A stretch of DNA of 64,000 nucleotides. It comes from an uncultured Microbacterium sp. (GTDB lineage Bacteria; Actinomycetota; Actinomycetes; Actinomycetales; Microbacteriaceae). A model generated the notes under the pieces. The model ran no database searches and was not told where the DNA came from. It worked only from the letters and a program-made list of their open reading frames with translations. Positions within the stretch are counted from its first letter, which is position 1; the number at the start of each line of letters is the position of its first letter. Shown one piece after another: positions 49,437 through 60,301 of this stretch. The position numbers were made by a program, and so were the translations under genes. The stretch is from positions 25,288 through 89,287 of the forward strand of contig NZ_CAMFHZ010000014.1 in NCBI RefSeq assembly GCF_945952435.1, given 5' to 3'.

Positions 49437-49446
49437 GGAGGAACGC

Positions 49447-50172
49447 ATGACCGAGGCCGCCGCGGCGCCCGTCCGCACCTGGCGCACCGTGCTGCAGCAC
49501 ATCGAGCGGTGCCTGACGGACGGCTCGCTCGGCCAGGGCGACCGCCTTCCCAGCGAGCGCGATCTCGCGGCGGAGCTCGGCGTCGGCCGCTCGAGCGTGC
49601 GCGAGGCGATCCGGGTCCTCGAGGTCATGGGGCTGATCCGCACGGCCACCGGATCGGGACCGCACGCGGGCGCGGTGCTCGTCGCGGCGCCTGGGGGAGG
49701 GCTCTCGGCGCTGCTCCGACTGCAGGTGGCCGCACAGGGCTTCTCGATCGCGGACGTGGTCGACACGCGCCTCATCCTGGAGCAGGCCGTGGTCACCGCC
49801 CTGGCCGACGCGACGGACAGCGACACCACGGAGGCCCATCGGATCCTCGATGCGATGGACGGCGACCTCTCCGCACCGGCGTTCGTCGCGCTCGATGCCC
49901 GGCTGCACCTCGCCCTCGCCGAGGCGAGCGGGAACGCCGTCGTCGCGGCGATGATGACCGGGCTCCGCGAGGCCATCGAGGCCTATGCGCTGACCGGGTC
50001 CCTGCGCATCGACGACTGGTCCGCGATGGCCGACCTGCTCCGCGCCCAGCACCGCGACATCGTCCGCGCGATCGATGAGGGGCGCACCGGCGACGCCGTG
50101 ACCGCGATCCGTGCACACATCGGCGGCTACTACGCCGCCACCGGGCTCGGACACGAGCCGCGACGAGACTGA
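49447..50172 (+). CDS. FadR-subfamily GntR transcriptional regulator
   Basis: The ATG at 49447 has AGGAGG five bases upstream. The 241-residue product has a winged HTH ([31 protein letters not shown]) and an all-helical FCD ligand domain, with metal-binding positions in [29 protein letters not shown] and [10 protein letters not shown]. The gene directly precedes a 2-hydroxyacid oxidoreductase gene with a 14-base gap, so it is probably an LldR-like lactate-responsive repressor of itself and that gene. Confidence 0.92.
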   Translation: MTEAAAAPVRTWRTVLQHIERCLTDGSLGQGDRLPSERDLAAELGVGRSSVREAIRVLEVMGLIRTATGSGPHAGAVLVAAPGGGLSALLRLQVAAQGFSIADVVDTRLILEQAVVTALADATDSDTTEAHRILDAMDGDLSAPAFVALDARLHLALAEASGNAVVAAMMTGLREAIEAYALTGSLRIDDWSAMADLLRAQHRDIVRAIDEGRTGDAVTAIRAHIGGYYAATGLGHEPRRD

Positions 50173-50186
50173 GAGAAGGAACCCCC

Positions 50187-51467
50187 ATGGTGCAGCGACA
50201 GCTTCCCCGTCCCGCCGAGCTCTTCGAGCTGATGCGCTTCAAGACGCCCGAGTTCGACGGCACGAAACGGCGCCTCGACGCCGCGCTCACGATCGATGAC
50301 CTGCGCGCGATCGCGAAGCGGCGCACCCCGAAGGCCGCCTTCGACTACACCGACGGCGCCGCGGAGGGCGAGATCTCGATCGCCCGGGCCCGACAGGCGT
50401 TCCGCGACGTCGAGTTCCACCCCGGCATCCTCGCCCCCGCGCCGGAGCTGGACACGAGCACGGAGATCCTCGGCGGACGCAGCGCCCTGCCGTTCGGCAT
50501 CGCGCCGACGGGCTTCACCCGACTCATGCAGACCGAGGGCGAGACCGCCGGGGCCGGGGCCGCCGCGGCCGCGGGGATCCCCTTCACGCTCTCGACCCTG
50601 GGCACGACGACGATCGAGGACGTGAAGGCCGTCGCCACGCGGGACGCCGCGGACGGCTTCCCCGCGCGCACCTGGTTCCAGCTCTACGTGATGCGCGACC
50701 GCGAGATCTCCTACGGGCTGACCCGGCGCGCGGCCGAGGCCGGCTACGACACCCTCATGTTCACCGTCGACACGCCCGTCGCCGGAGCGCGCCTGCGCGA
50801 CAAGCGCAACGGGTTCTCGATCCCCCCGCAGCTCACCCTGGGGACGATCCTGAACGCCATCCCGCGCCCGTGGTGGTGGATCGATTTCCTCACCACCCCG
50901 AAGCTCGAGTTCGCGTCGCTGTCGACGACGGGCGGCACCGTAGGCCAACTGATCGATGCGGCGATGGATCCGACGATCGGCTACGACGACCTCGCCGTGA
51001 TCCGCGACCTCTGGCCCGGCAAGCTCCTCGTGAAGGGCGTGCAGACGGTCGAGGACGCCGTGCGGCTCACGGACACCCACGGAGTGGACGGGATCGTGCT
51101 CTCCAACCACGGCGGACGTCAGCTCGACCGGGCGCCGATCCCGTTCCACCTGCTTCCGCAGGTGCGCGCAGCCGTCGGCGACGACGTCACGGTCATGCTC
51201 GACACCGGGATCATGAACGGTGCCGACATCGTGGCAGCTGTCGCACTCGGTGCCGACTTCGCGCTCATCGGACGGGCCTACCTGTACGGCCTGATGGCGG
51301 GCGGGCGCCGGGGAGTGGATCGGACCATCGCGATCCTGCGGACCGAGATCGAACGGACGATGCGACTGCTGGGCGTCTCGTCGCTCGCCGAGCTCGAACC
51401 CGGGCACGTCACGCAGCTCACGCGTCTGGTTCCCGTCGCACCGCAGCTTCGCGCGGCGGTGCGCTGA
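50187..51467 (+). CDS. FMN-dependent alpha-hydroxy-acid dehydrogenase (L-lactate dehydrogenase type)
   Basis: 426 residues, the size of Lld[51 protein letters not shown] and FQLYVMRDR form the FMN site, and [14 protein letters not shown] contains the active-site His and Arg. [13 protein letters not shown] (here [20 protein letters not shown]) binds the FMN phosphate. It likely oxidises L-lactate to pyruvate with electrons going to quinone. Mandelate or glycolate remain possible substrates. Confidence 0.88.
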   Translation: MVQRQLPRPAELFELMRFKTPEFDGTKRRLDAALTIDDLRAIAKRRTPKAAFDYTDGAAEGEISIARARQAFRDVEFHPGILAPAPELDTSTEILGGRSALPFGIAPTGFTRLMQTEGETAGAGAAAAAGIPFTLSTLGTTTIEDVKAVATRDAADGFPARTWFQLYVMRDREISYGLTRRAAEAGYDTLMFTVDTPVAGARLRDKRNGFSIPPQLTLGTILNAIPRPWWWIDFLTTPKLEFASLSTTGGTVGQLIDAAMDPTIGYDDLAVIRDLWPGKLLVKGVQTVEDAVRLTDTHGVDGIVLSNHGGRQLDRAPIPFHLLPQVRAAVGDDVTVMLDTGIMNGADIVAAVALGADFALIGRAYLYGLMAGGRRGVDRTIAILRTEIERTMRLLGVSSLAELEPGHVTQLTRLVPVAPQLRAAVR

Positions 51468-51478
51468 GGGAGGGCGCC

Positions 51479-52240
51479 TCAGTCCGCCAGGGTGGGCAGG
51501 AGCGCGTCGAGCGCGTCCGCCGTCTCCTCCCAGCCCTCGACGGGAACGCTGGGCACGCCGAGGGCCTTGACGGGGTAGTCGTTGCCGCCCTCGTCGAGCC
51601 GGTCGCCGTAGAAGAGCATCTCCGCGAAGGGGATCCCCGTGCGCTCGGCGAGCTCGGTCATGCCGTAGGCCTTGTCGATGCCGGCCCGCGTGATGTCGAT
51701 CGATGTGGAACCGCCGGAGCGGACCTCGAGGTCCGGGACACGGGGGGCGACGGCGTCGCGGAGGGCCGCCCGACGGCTGCCGTCGGGGTCCCAGGCCTTC
51801 TTCGCGTCGTGCGGCGCCCTCTGGCCCAGGGCCGAGAAGGTGATCTGGGAGCCCCGGTCCTCGAGGATGGGACCCCAGGGCTCGCTCTCCCAGAGGCCCA
51901 GCCGTCGTGCCTCCTCCTCGAGCGCGTCGAGCGCGGCCCGCTTCTGCGTCGCACTGAGATCGCGGGCGTAGACGAGCGAGAAGCCCGAACCGTCATGGCG
52001 CAGATAGCGGGTGCCGCAGGTCGGGAGCAGATGGATCCGGTCCAACACGGAATCGTCCGCCTCGCCTAGCCGGTCGATGACCTGCGTGCGGAACTGCTCC
52101 TCGTTGCCCCCGGAGATGATCGCGACGTCCACCCGCTCGGCCAGGGCGAGAAGGAGGGCGGCGATGCGAGGCGGGATCGCGCTCTTGGACGGGGCGAGGG
52201 TGTCGTCGAGGTCGAAGGCGACCAGCCGGGGTGACGTCAT
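51479..52240 (-). CDS. HAD-IIB family phosphatase, phosphomannomutase-like
   Basis: 253 residues from the ATG at 52240 (MTSPRLVAFDLDDTLAPSKS). Motif I is AFDLDDTLA, motif II is VAIISGGNEEQF, and GIDKAYGMTEL plus FYGDRLDEGGNDYPV give motifs III and IV. The cap contains EDRGSQITFSALGQ, which resembles the substrate loop of eukaryotic-type phosphomannomutases. A sugar-phosphate phosphatase or mutase role is likely. TATCCT ten bases before the start is a possible -10 box. Confidence 0.85.
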   Translation of the reverse strand: MTSPRLVAFDLDDTLAPSKSAIPPRIAALLLALAERVDVAIISGGNEEQFRTQVIDRLGEADDSVLDRIHLLPTCGTRYLRHDGSGFSLVYARDLSATQKRAALDALEEEARRLGLWESEPWGPILEDRGSQITFSALGQRAPHDAKKAWDPDGSRRAALRDAVAPRVPDLEVRSGGSTSIDITRAGIDKAYGMTELAERTGIPFAEMLFYGDRLDEGGNDYPVKALGVPSVPVEGWEETADALDALLPTLAD

Positions 52241-52285
52241 AACGCCTTCCAGGATAGGGGAGGGGCCTGAGCCGCGTGGGCGGAT

Positions 52286-52327
52286 ACGAGGAGAGGGACC
52301 GACCCTGCGGTCGATCCCTCTCCTCGT
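52286..52327 (-). terminator. Terminator of tRNA-Pro
   Basis: Thirteen-base perfect arms (52286-52298 and 52315-52327, core CGAGGAGAGGG) with an inner CGAC/GTCG helix, placed just downstream of the tRNA on the minus strand. Confidence 0.7.
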
Positions 52328-52331
52328 GATG

Positions 52332-52405
<74 letters not shown>

Positions 52406-52474
52406 TGGCAACCGTTCAAGTCTATACGGAAACGGGGCAGGGGACGAATCCGTGCAGATCCCGCGCGTGGCGGC

Positions 52475-53410
52475 TCAGCCCCGGGGAAGGAGCGTGAGCA
52501 GGGTCGCCTCGGGACGGCAGGCGAACCGCACGGGCGCGTAGATCGAGTGCCCGCAGCCCGCGCTCACGTTCAACGGAACGGTGCGCCCCGCGTGCGTCCA
52601 CCTGCTGAGGCCCTTGGCCTGCTTCAGCGGGATGTCGCAGTTCGCGACGATCGCGCCGTAGCCGGGGATGCAGACCTGTCCGCCGTGGGTGTGGCCTCCC
52701 AGGATCGCGTCGGCGCCGAGGTCGGTGAACGTGTCGAGCACCCGCCGATAGGGGGCGTGGGTCACCCCGAGCACGGGGACGTCCGCGGAGCGCGGGCCGA
52801 GCGCGTCGATCGCTGCGGGCAGCGCCTGCAGGTCGTCCCAGTGGCGGTGTGCGTCGTCGACGCCGAAGAGATCGACCCTGTCGCCCGCGATCCGCAGCGA
52901 CGCGGCCGCGTTGTCCAGGTCGATCCAGCCCAGCTCCTCGGTGAAGAACGCGTCGAGCGCCGCAGTGTCCAGGCGCTTCGCATCGGGCTTCCGTCGCGAC
53001 GGACCGGTGAAGTAGAGGAAGGGGTTGCGCGGGGCGGGGGCGAACTTGTCGTTCGATCCGTGCACGAAGACGCCGGGGATCCCGGCGAACGGCGAGAACG
53101 CCGCGCGCACCCCCGCGAGCCCGTCCTCGTGACCCAGGTTGTCACCCGTGTTCACCACGAGATCGGGTCTCAGGGCGGCGAGGGACGCGAGCCAGCGCTG
53201 CTTGCGATGCTGCCAGGGAGCCATGTGCGCATCCGACACGTGCAGGATCCGCAGCGGTCGCGATCCGGCGGGCAGGGAGCGGGCCGTCGCGTGACGCAGC
53301 GTGAACAGGTAGCGCTCGATGCCGATGCCCCACGTCGCCGCGGCGACGCCGGCGGCCCCCACCGCGCCGAGTGCGATGAGGGCCGGACGAGCGGAGCGCG
53401 TCGACGTCAC
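52475..53410 (-). CDS. Membrane-anchored metallophosphoesterase
   Basis: 311 residues: one N-terminal helix (about 8-30), then calcineurin-like motifs [32 protein letters not shown] and [10 protein letters not shown], which supply the two-metal site. This subfamily resembles YkuE/YaeI-type phosphodiesterases acting on lipids such as UDP-2,3-diacylglucosamine analogues. The ATG overlaps the stop of the upstream PBP gene by four bases, so the two are coupled and may act together at the envelope. Confidence 0.9.
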   Translation of the reverse strand: MTSTRSARPALIALGAVGAAGVAAATWGIGIERYLFTLRHATARSLPAGSRPLRILHVSDAHMAPWQHRKQRWLASLAALRPDLVVNTGDNLGHEDGLAGVRAAFSPFAGIPGVFVHGSNDKFAPAPRNPFLYFTGPSRRKPDAKRLDTAALDAFFTEELGWIDLDNAAASLRIAGDRVDLFGVDDAHRHWDDLQALPAAIDALGPRSADVPVLGVTHAPYRRVLDTFTDLGADAILGGHTHGGQVCIPGYGAIVANCDIPLKQAKGLSRWTHAGRTVPLNVSAGCGHSIYAPVRFACRPEATLLTLLPRG

Positions 53411-56058
53411 GGCTGGCAGTTCGGCTTCGTGAAGTTGAGCGACACGGACGACCCCTTGGCAACGGCGGTTCCGGCGGCGGGGTTGGTCGCGGAGACCGTT
53501 CCGGAATCGTCCCCTGCTCCCGGGGTGCAGGTGCCCTTCGCGGCCTGGAAGCCGGCCTTCTGCAGCGCGGTCGCGGCGTCGCCCATCGTCATCCCGACGA
53601 CATTGGGCACGGTCGTGCCCTGGCCGTTGCTCGGCGAGATCGTGACCGTGCTGCCGGTGACCACCTGGCCCGGTCCCGGATCCTGCTGCGCGACCTGATC
53701 CGTCGGCAGATTGCTCTGCACGGCGGGGCCGACGACGACCGAGAACCCGGCGCCCTCGAGCGTCTGCCGCGCCTGGTCGACGGTCTGGCCGACCACGCTC
53801 GGCAGCGCCGTATACGACTGCTTGAGCTGGCTCTGCACCGGGCTCGGGAAGTCGCCGCCGGGGGCGAACTCGTCCGCCGCGCGCAGGATCGCCTTGCTCA
53901 ACGGATAGCGGATGTTCGGGACATCGATGTCCTGCGTGGAGAAGTCGTTGATGTCGACGTCTCCGCTCGCCTGACCGACCCAGACGCCCGTGGTCGACGT
54001 GGTCGACGAAGCCATGAGCATGGTCTGCGAGTTGTTGTGCGAACCGGTCTTGCCGATCAGGGGGGTGCCGTCGAACGGGTTGGCCTGTGAACCCGTGCCT
54101 CCGCTGTTCATGACGCCCTGGAGGGCGTACGCGGCTCCGGCGGCAATCTCGGGCTTCAGCACCTGGGTGCAGGTCGTCGGGGCGAGGGGGATGTCAGCAC
54201 CGTCGGGTCCGGTGATCTTGTCGATCGCGTGCGGGTCGCAGCGCGTGCCGTTGTTCGCGATCGCCGCGTAGACGGCGGCCATGTCCAGCGGGGCGATGTT
54301 CTTCGAGCCCAGCACGTCGAACGGAGCGGGGGCCTTCGCAAGGGTGTTCCCCTGGTCGTCGACGATGTCGCTGCGGTTGTTGACCGGGAGCATCTTGCCC
54401 TGGTACTCGGTACCCAGATGCGCGCCCATCCGAGCGGCCAGGTCGTTGATGTCACAGAGGTCGAGCTTTGCAGCCATCGCGAGGAAGCCGCTGTTCAACG
54501 ATGCCGCGGTGAACTGCATCGGGGTTCCCACATATCCGCGCTGGCTCTGGAAGTTCGCCACGTCTGAGGTCATCGGAAGGGTCTGCGTGCCGCAATGCAT
54601 GGTCTGGCGGCGGAGGTTGCCGTCGACCGTTTCGCGCAGGGAGTGCCCCTTCTCGAGCCAGTCGAGCAGGGTGAACACCTTGTACGTCGATCCGACCGAG
54701 AAGCCGATGCCGCCGCCGTGGGCCTGATCCGCGGCGTACACGATCCCGGTCTGCCCGGGGGGTGCGTCCTGCGCCTCGTTGAAGGTGGTGTTCTGCGCGA
54801 GGGCGAGGATCCGACCCGTCTTGGGGTCGAGGTTGACCGCGGCCGCGCCGAAGTCCATGCCCTCGATCGTCGGCGTCGTGTAGTCGTGCATCGCCTGCAC
54901 GGCCGCGCCCTGCATCGTGGCGGAGAGGGTGGTGTAGACGTTCAGGCCGCCACGGAGGAGCTTGTCCTGACGGTCGGCGCTACCCGCCTTGCCCAACGCG
55001 CTGTCGAGCGAGGCGTCGCCCTCGAGGGTCGACTTGACGTACTGGCAGAAGTAGGCGTTGTCACCGGCGCCCGCGCACCCGGACGGCGGGGCCTGGATGT
55101 TCGGGGTGATCGGCTCCGCCTTGGCGGCCTTGTAGGCCTCCTCGGTGATCTTGCCGTTCGCGTACATGCGGTAGAGCACGTAGTTGCGGCGGACCAGTGT
55201 GTCCTTGAAGCCGTCCTTCGGGGAGTTCGAGCAGTTCTCGCCCTTCGCATCGCAGATCGTCGGATCCTGCAGGTCGATGCGGAACGCGTTCGGGTTCTGC
55301 ACCATGCCGGCGAGCGTGGCCGCCTGCGCGAGGCTGAGGTTCTTCGCGGAGACGCCGAAGTAGCGGTTCGCCGCGGCCTCGATGCCGTAGGTGGTGCCGC
55401 CGAAGTTCGCGAGGTTCAGGTAGCCGATGAGGATGTCGTTCTTCGAGTACTTCTTCTCGATCGCCGTCGCGTAGCGGATCTCCTGCAGCTTGCGGGCGAT
55501 GCCCTTGCTGCCCTGGGTCGACGCGGCGTCGAGCCAGCACTGATTGAGTTTCGCGTCCCGATCCTTGTCGGCCAGAGCCACGCCCTGCTCGCACTCCTGA
55601 AGGAGCACGTTCTTGACGTACTGCTGGCTGATCGACGAGCCGCCTCGGGTGGTCGAGCCGCTCGCGTTGCCCACGATCGCCTTGACCGTGCCGACGATGT
55701 CCACGCCGCCGTGCGAGTAGTAGTTCTTGTCCTCGCTGGAGAGCAGCGCGTCGTAGAGCACGGGCGCGACCTGGTCGAACGCGACGGGCACGCGGTTCTG
55801 GTCGTAGAACCGAGCCATCACCTGGTCGTTGCCGTTGCCGTCCTTGGCGAAGATGGTCGTGGGCTGCATGGGACGGTCGACCGTGAGGTTCGAGGGGAGG
55901 TTCTCGAAGAGGTCGATCGACTGCGCGGCAGCGGCGCCGGTCACGGCGAACACCGGGGTCACGGTGGCCGTCACGAGCACACCGGCGACGACGCTGAGGC
56001 CGACAAGGCCGGCCAGGCCGCTGAGCACACCGGTGAGCGTGCGTTTGGTCTGAGGCAT
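53407..56058 (-). CDS. Bifunctional penicillin-binding protein (GT51, transpeptidase, two PASTA domains)
   Basis: The start at 56058 (MPQTKRTLTG) has TACGAT seven bases upstream; longer in-frame starts would cross the promoter. The 883-residue product has one N-terminal helix and a glycosyltransferase domain with SSEDKNYYSHGGVD (catalytic Glu) and TRGGSSISQQYVKN. The transpeptidase has SxxK in GFSVGSTYKVF, SxN in SLNSGF and a KTGS box, followed by two PASTA domains (LPSVVGQTVDQARQTLEGAG and VPNVVGMTMGDAATALQKAG). It polymerises and crosslinks peptidoglycan, like mycobacterial PonA1. Confidence 0.93.
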   Translation of the reverse strand: MPQTKRTLTGVLSGLAGLVGLSVVAGVLVTATVTPVFAVTGAAAAQSIDLFENLPSNLTVDRPMQPTTIFAKDGNGNDQVMARFYDQNRVPVAFDQVAPVLYDALLSSEDKNYYSHGGVDIVGTVKAIVGNASGSTTRGGSSISQQYVKNVLLQECEQGVALADKDRDAKLNQCWLDAASTQGSKGIARKLQEIRYATAIEKKYSKNDILIGYLNLANFGGTTYGIEAAANRYFGVSAKNLSLAQAATLAGMVQNPNAFRIDLQDPTICDAKGENCSNSPKDGFKDTLVRRNYVLYRMYANGKITEEAYKAAKAEPITPNIQAPPSGCAGAGDNAYFCQYVKSTLEGDASLDSALGKAGSADRQDKLLRGGLNVYTTLSATMQGAAVQAMHDYTTPTIEGMDFGAAAVNLDPKTGRILALAQNTTFNEAQDAPPGQTGIVYAADQAHGGGIGFSVGSTYKVFTLLDWLEKGHSLRETVDGNLRRQTMHCGTQTLPMTSDVANFQSQRGYVGTPMQFTAASLNSGFLAMAAKLDLCDINDLAARMGAHLGTEYQGKMLPVNNRSDIVDDQGNTLAKAPAPFDVLGSKNIAPLDMAAVYAAIANNGTRCDPHAIDKITGPDGADIPLAPTTCTQVLKPEIAAGAAYALQGVMNSGGTGSQANPFDGTPLIGKTGSHNNSQTMLMASSTTSTTGVWVGQASGDVDINDFSTQDIDVPNIRYPLSKAILRAADEFAPGGDFPSPVQSQLKQSYTALPSVVGQTVDQARQTLEGAGFSVVVGPAVQSNLPTDQVAQQDPGPGQVVTGSTVTISPSNGQGTTVPNVVGMTMGDAATALQKAGFQAAKGTCTPGAGDDSGTVSATNPAAGTAVAKGSSVSLNFTKPNCQP

Positions 56059-56134
56059 ACGCTTGATCGTAGGGGAGTTCCCTGAACGCATACTTTGACG
56101 CGTCCGCGCGCGTCCCGAGCCCGCCAGGAGTGCC

Positions 56135-56359
56135 ATGACCACGTGGGAGTACCTCACCACGCCGCTGCTGATCCACAACACCGCCGCGATCCTCAACAAC
56201 TGGGGCAAGCAGGGCTGGGAACTGGTCCAGGTCGTGACCGGGCCGGAGGGCGGCCTCGTCGCCTATTTCAAGCGTCCGATCGGCGGTGAGGCGACGGCGA
56301 ACACCGGCCTCGGCGCCGCCGCGGAGGCCGCCCGTCAGTTCGAAGGAGAACGCGCATGA
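56135..56359 (+). CDS. DUF4177 family small protein
   Basis: 74 residues: TTWEYLTTPLLIHNTAAILN, NNWGKQGWELVQVV and GGLVAYFKRP match the DUF4177 pattern (a small beta-beta-alpha unit with W-E-Y and GWELV signatures). AGGAG precedes the ATG, and TACTTT (about 56092-56097) is a candidate -10 box divergent from the PBP gene. Function is unknown. The stop overlaps the RidA start (ATGA). Confidence 0.82.
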   Translation: MTTWEYLTTPLLIHNTAAILNNWGKQGWELVQVVTGPEGGLVAYFKRPIGGEATANTGLGAAAEAARQFEGERA

Positions 56360-56814
56360 CCGTCAGCACCCGCCTCGCCGAGCTGGGGATCGAGCTTCCG
56401 TCCGTCGCGGCCCCCGTGGCCGCCTATGTCCCCGCCCGTGTGCACGAGGGACTCGTGCACACCTCGGGGCAGCTGCCGTTCGTCCACGGCTCGCTGCCCG
56501 CCACGGGCAAGGTGGGTGCGGAGGTCTCGGCCGAGGACGCGAAGGCGCTCGCCCGCACGTGCGCGCTCAACGCGCTCGCCGCCGCCGCGGACGCCGCGGG
56601 CGGCGTGGATCGCCTCGGCGGCGTCCTGCGCGTCGGCGGCTTCGTCGCGTCCGACCCCGCCTTCTCCGGCCAGCCGGGTGTGATCAACGGCGCGAGCGAG
56701 GTGCTCGGCGAGATCTTCGGCGACGCGGGCCGCCACGTGCGCGCGGCGGTCGGCGTCGCGGTTCTCCCGCTCGACAGCCCGGTCGAGGTCGAGGTGTCGT
56801 TCACGCTCGCCTGA
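56356..56814 (+). CDS. RidA/YjgF-family protein
   Basis: 152 residues with the chorismate-mutase-like fold seen in RidA proteins: VHEGLVHTSGQLPFVHGSLP, NALAAAADAAGGVDRLGGVL and VLPLDSPVEVEVSFTLA. The RidA-type Arg normally near the imine site is not obvious in the usual position (family segment reads NGASEVLGEIFGDAGRHVR), so it may belong to a Rid subgroup without deaminase activity. It is cotranslated with the DUF4177 gene and ends in a strong terminator. Confidence 0.88.
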   Translation: MTVSTRLAELGIELPSVAAPVAAYVPARVHEGLVHTSGQLPFVHGSLPATGKVGAEVSAEDAKALARTCALNALAAAADAAGGVDRLGGVLRVGGFVASDPAFSGQPGVINGASEVLGEIFGDAGRHVRAAVGVAVLPLDSPVEVEVSFTLA

Positions 56815-56829
56815 TCCCGGTCCACGCGA

Positions 56830-56871
56830 CGAAGAGACCCCGCCCCTCCGAGGAGAGGCGGGGTCTCTTCG
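56830..56871 (+). terminator. Terminator between ridA and acs, probably bidirectional
   Basis: Fifteen-base perfect arms CGAAGAGACCCCGCC and GGCGGGGTCTCTTCG, with CCT/AGG pairs in the loop. The convergent acs gene ends at 56912, so it can serve both strands. Confidence 0.8.
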
Positions 56872-56911
56872 TCCGCGCGATCGACGTGACCCGGGTCTAG
56901 GTGACCTGGGT

Positions 56912-58876
<1,965 letters not shown>

Positions 58877-58992
58877 GATGAGGAGACGCTCCTTTGCGGG
58901 TCGTGCATCGCGCGCGTTCTCGCGGCGACATCGCGAATATAGCTGTGCCCATCGTCCTCTGATACCGCCGGAAGTCGGTAGTGCGGCTGGTT

Positions 58993-59020
58993 TTGTTCAC
59001 GGTCCTTTCGTGCGTACACT
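58993..59020 (+). promoter_or_regulatory. Promoter of the 6C RNA gene
   Basis: TTGTTC (58993-58998) and TACACT (59015-59020) with a 16-base spacer, just before the predicted 5' end of the RNA. Confidence 0.65.
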
Positions 59021-59026
59021 GACCAG

Positions 59027-59128
59027 CGGCCGATCACATCGAATCCGGCTTCTGCGGACGCGACGACCCCCTGCGTCGCCCGCATCTGGGGCGGCATCCC
59101 ATTCCCCCCGTGGGATGCCGCCCTTCTC
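59027..59128 (+). ncRNA. 6C small RNA
   Basis: Two hairpins carry C-rich loops, the defining trait of the actinobacterial 6C RNA. The first is GCGACG/CGTCGC (59060-59079) with CCCCC in the loop. The second has 13-base perfect arms (59089-59101 and 59111-59123) and the loop TTCCCCCCG with six C. The latter doubles as terminator. In Mycobacterium tuberculosis the 6C RNA (B11) also lies beside the tad-like locus near Rv3660c, matching the place here. The 435-base gap 58877-59311 otherwise holds only the tadA promoter. End points are estimates. Confidence 0.87.
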
Positions 59129-59311
59129 CGTCCCCCGGCCTCTGCCCCGTCGGAAAAGCGCTCTGCACGGGCCTCGGTAGCCCGCACCCTCGGTGAGGGC
59201 GGTCCTGGGAGTGGGCGGTGGTAGTTCCGCACAGGGAGGAAGCCCCGTGTGTTGCTCACCGGTTGCGGGAACGGCATCCCACGGGGTTCCGCCGGTGCAT
59301 AGCGTCAGGGC

Positions 59312-60301
59312 ATGTCGTCGTCCTTCGTCATCGTCCCTCGCGCCCCTGCGGACGCCGCAGACACGCTGGAGATCGATCCGGCCTTCGGCGATCTCGCCGC
59401 TCACGCCGCCGATCCGGCGGTCACCGACCTGTTCCTCAACGGCGCGGATGGTCTGTACGTCGACCGGGGAGCCGGTGCCGAGCCTGTGCCGGGGTGGAGC
59501 GCCTCGGAACGGGAGGTGCGCGAGCTCGCCGTCCGCCTCGTCGCGCTCGGGGGGCGCCATCTCGACGATCAGGCTCCGTGCGTCGACGTGCGTCTGGCGT
59601 CCGGCGTGCGCGTGCACGCGGTCCTTGCACCCGTCGCAGTCTCGGGCACCGCCGTCTCCGTGCGGATCCCGCGCGTGCGCGCGGGCGACCTCGATGACCT
59701 GGCCCGTCTCGGGGCCGTCGACGATGCCCAGCGGCGTTGGTTGGAATCCCTCGTCCAGGCGCGGCAGAACGTCCTCCTCACGGGCGGGACGGGAACCGGC
59801 AAGACGACGATGCTCGCCGCGCTCCTCGCGCACGTCCCGCCGCACGAGCGCATCGTGACCATCGAAGACGTCGCCGAGCTTCGCCCCCGTCATCCGCATC
59901 ACGTCGCCCTCGAAGCCCGTCAGCCCAATCTCGAGGGAGCCGGTGCGATCCCTGTGGCCCGGCTCGTGCGTGAATCGCTCCGGATGCGTCCTGATCGGCT
60001 CATCGTGGGGGAATGCCGCGGCGAGGAGATCCGGGATCTGCTGACGGCGCTCAACACCGGGCACGACGGCGGTGCCGGCACCCTGCACGCCAGCGGGCTC
60101 GCCGATGTCCCTGCACGACTCGAAGCCCTCGGCGCACTCGCGGGAATGGATCCGCCGGCGCTCGCGCGGCAGGCGGTGAGTGCCTTCTCCTTCGTCCTGC
60201 ATCTCGTGAGAGACCGTTCGGGGCGGCGTCGATTGGCGCAGGCCGGCGTGCTCCGCCTGCACCGGGAGCACCTCGGGATCGAGGAGGGACGGCCGTGGTG
60301 A
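59312..60301 (+). CDS. tadA: TadA/CpaF-family secretion ATPase
   Basis: 329 residues: an N-terminal domain of about 130 residues (VTDLFLNGADGLYVDRG), then Walker A GGTGTGKTT (158-166), the Asp box TIEDVAEL, Walker B RLIVGECRGEE and the His box NTGHDGGAGTLHAS. It powers assembly of Tad/Flp pili. TAGCGT (59300-59305) lies exactly six bases before the ATG. The usual Ssd/CpaE-like gene that precedes tadA in mycobacteria is absent here. Confidence 0.93.
   Translation: MSSSFVIVPRAPADAADTLEIDPAFGDLAAHAADPAVTDLFLNGADGLYVDRGAGAEPVPGWSASEREVRELAVRLVALGGRHLDDQAPCVDVRLASGVRVHAVLAPVAVSGTAVSVRIPRVRAGDLDDLARLGAVDDAQRRWLESLVQARQNVLLTGGTGTGKTTMLAALLAHVPPHERIVTIEDVAELRPRHPHHVALEARQPNLEGAGAIPVARLVRESLRMRPDRLIVGECRGEEIRDLLTALNTGHDGGAGTLHASGLADVPARLEALGALAGMDPPALARQAVSAFSFVLHLVRDRSGRRRLAQAGVLRLHREHLGIEEGRPW

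Noticed and set aside
60013..60297. A longer N-terminus for the TadB-like protein starting inside tadA
   Set aside because: It would overlap tadA by about 290 bases with Arg-rich sequence; the GTG at 60298 overlapping the tadA stop fits the operon.
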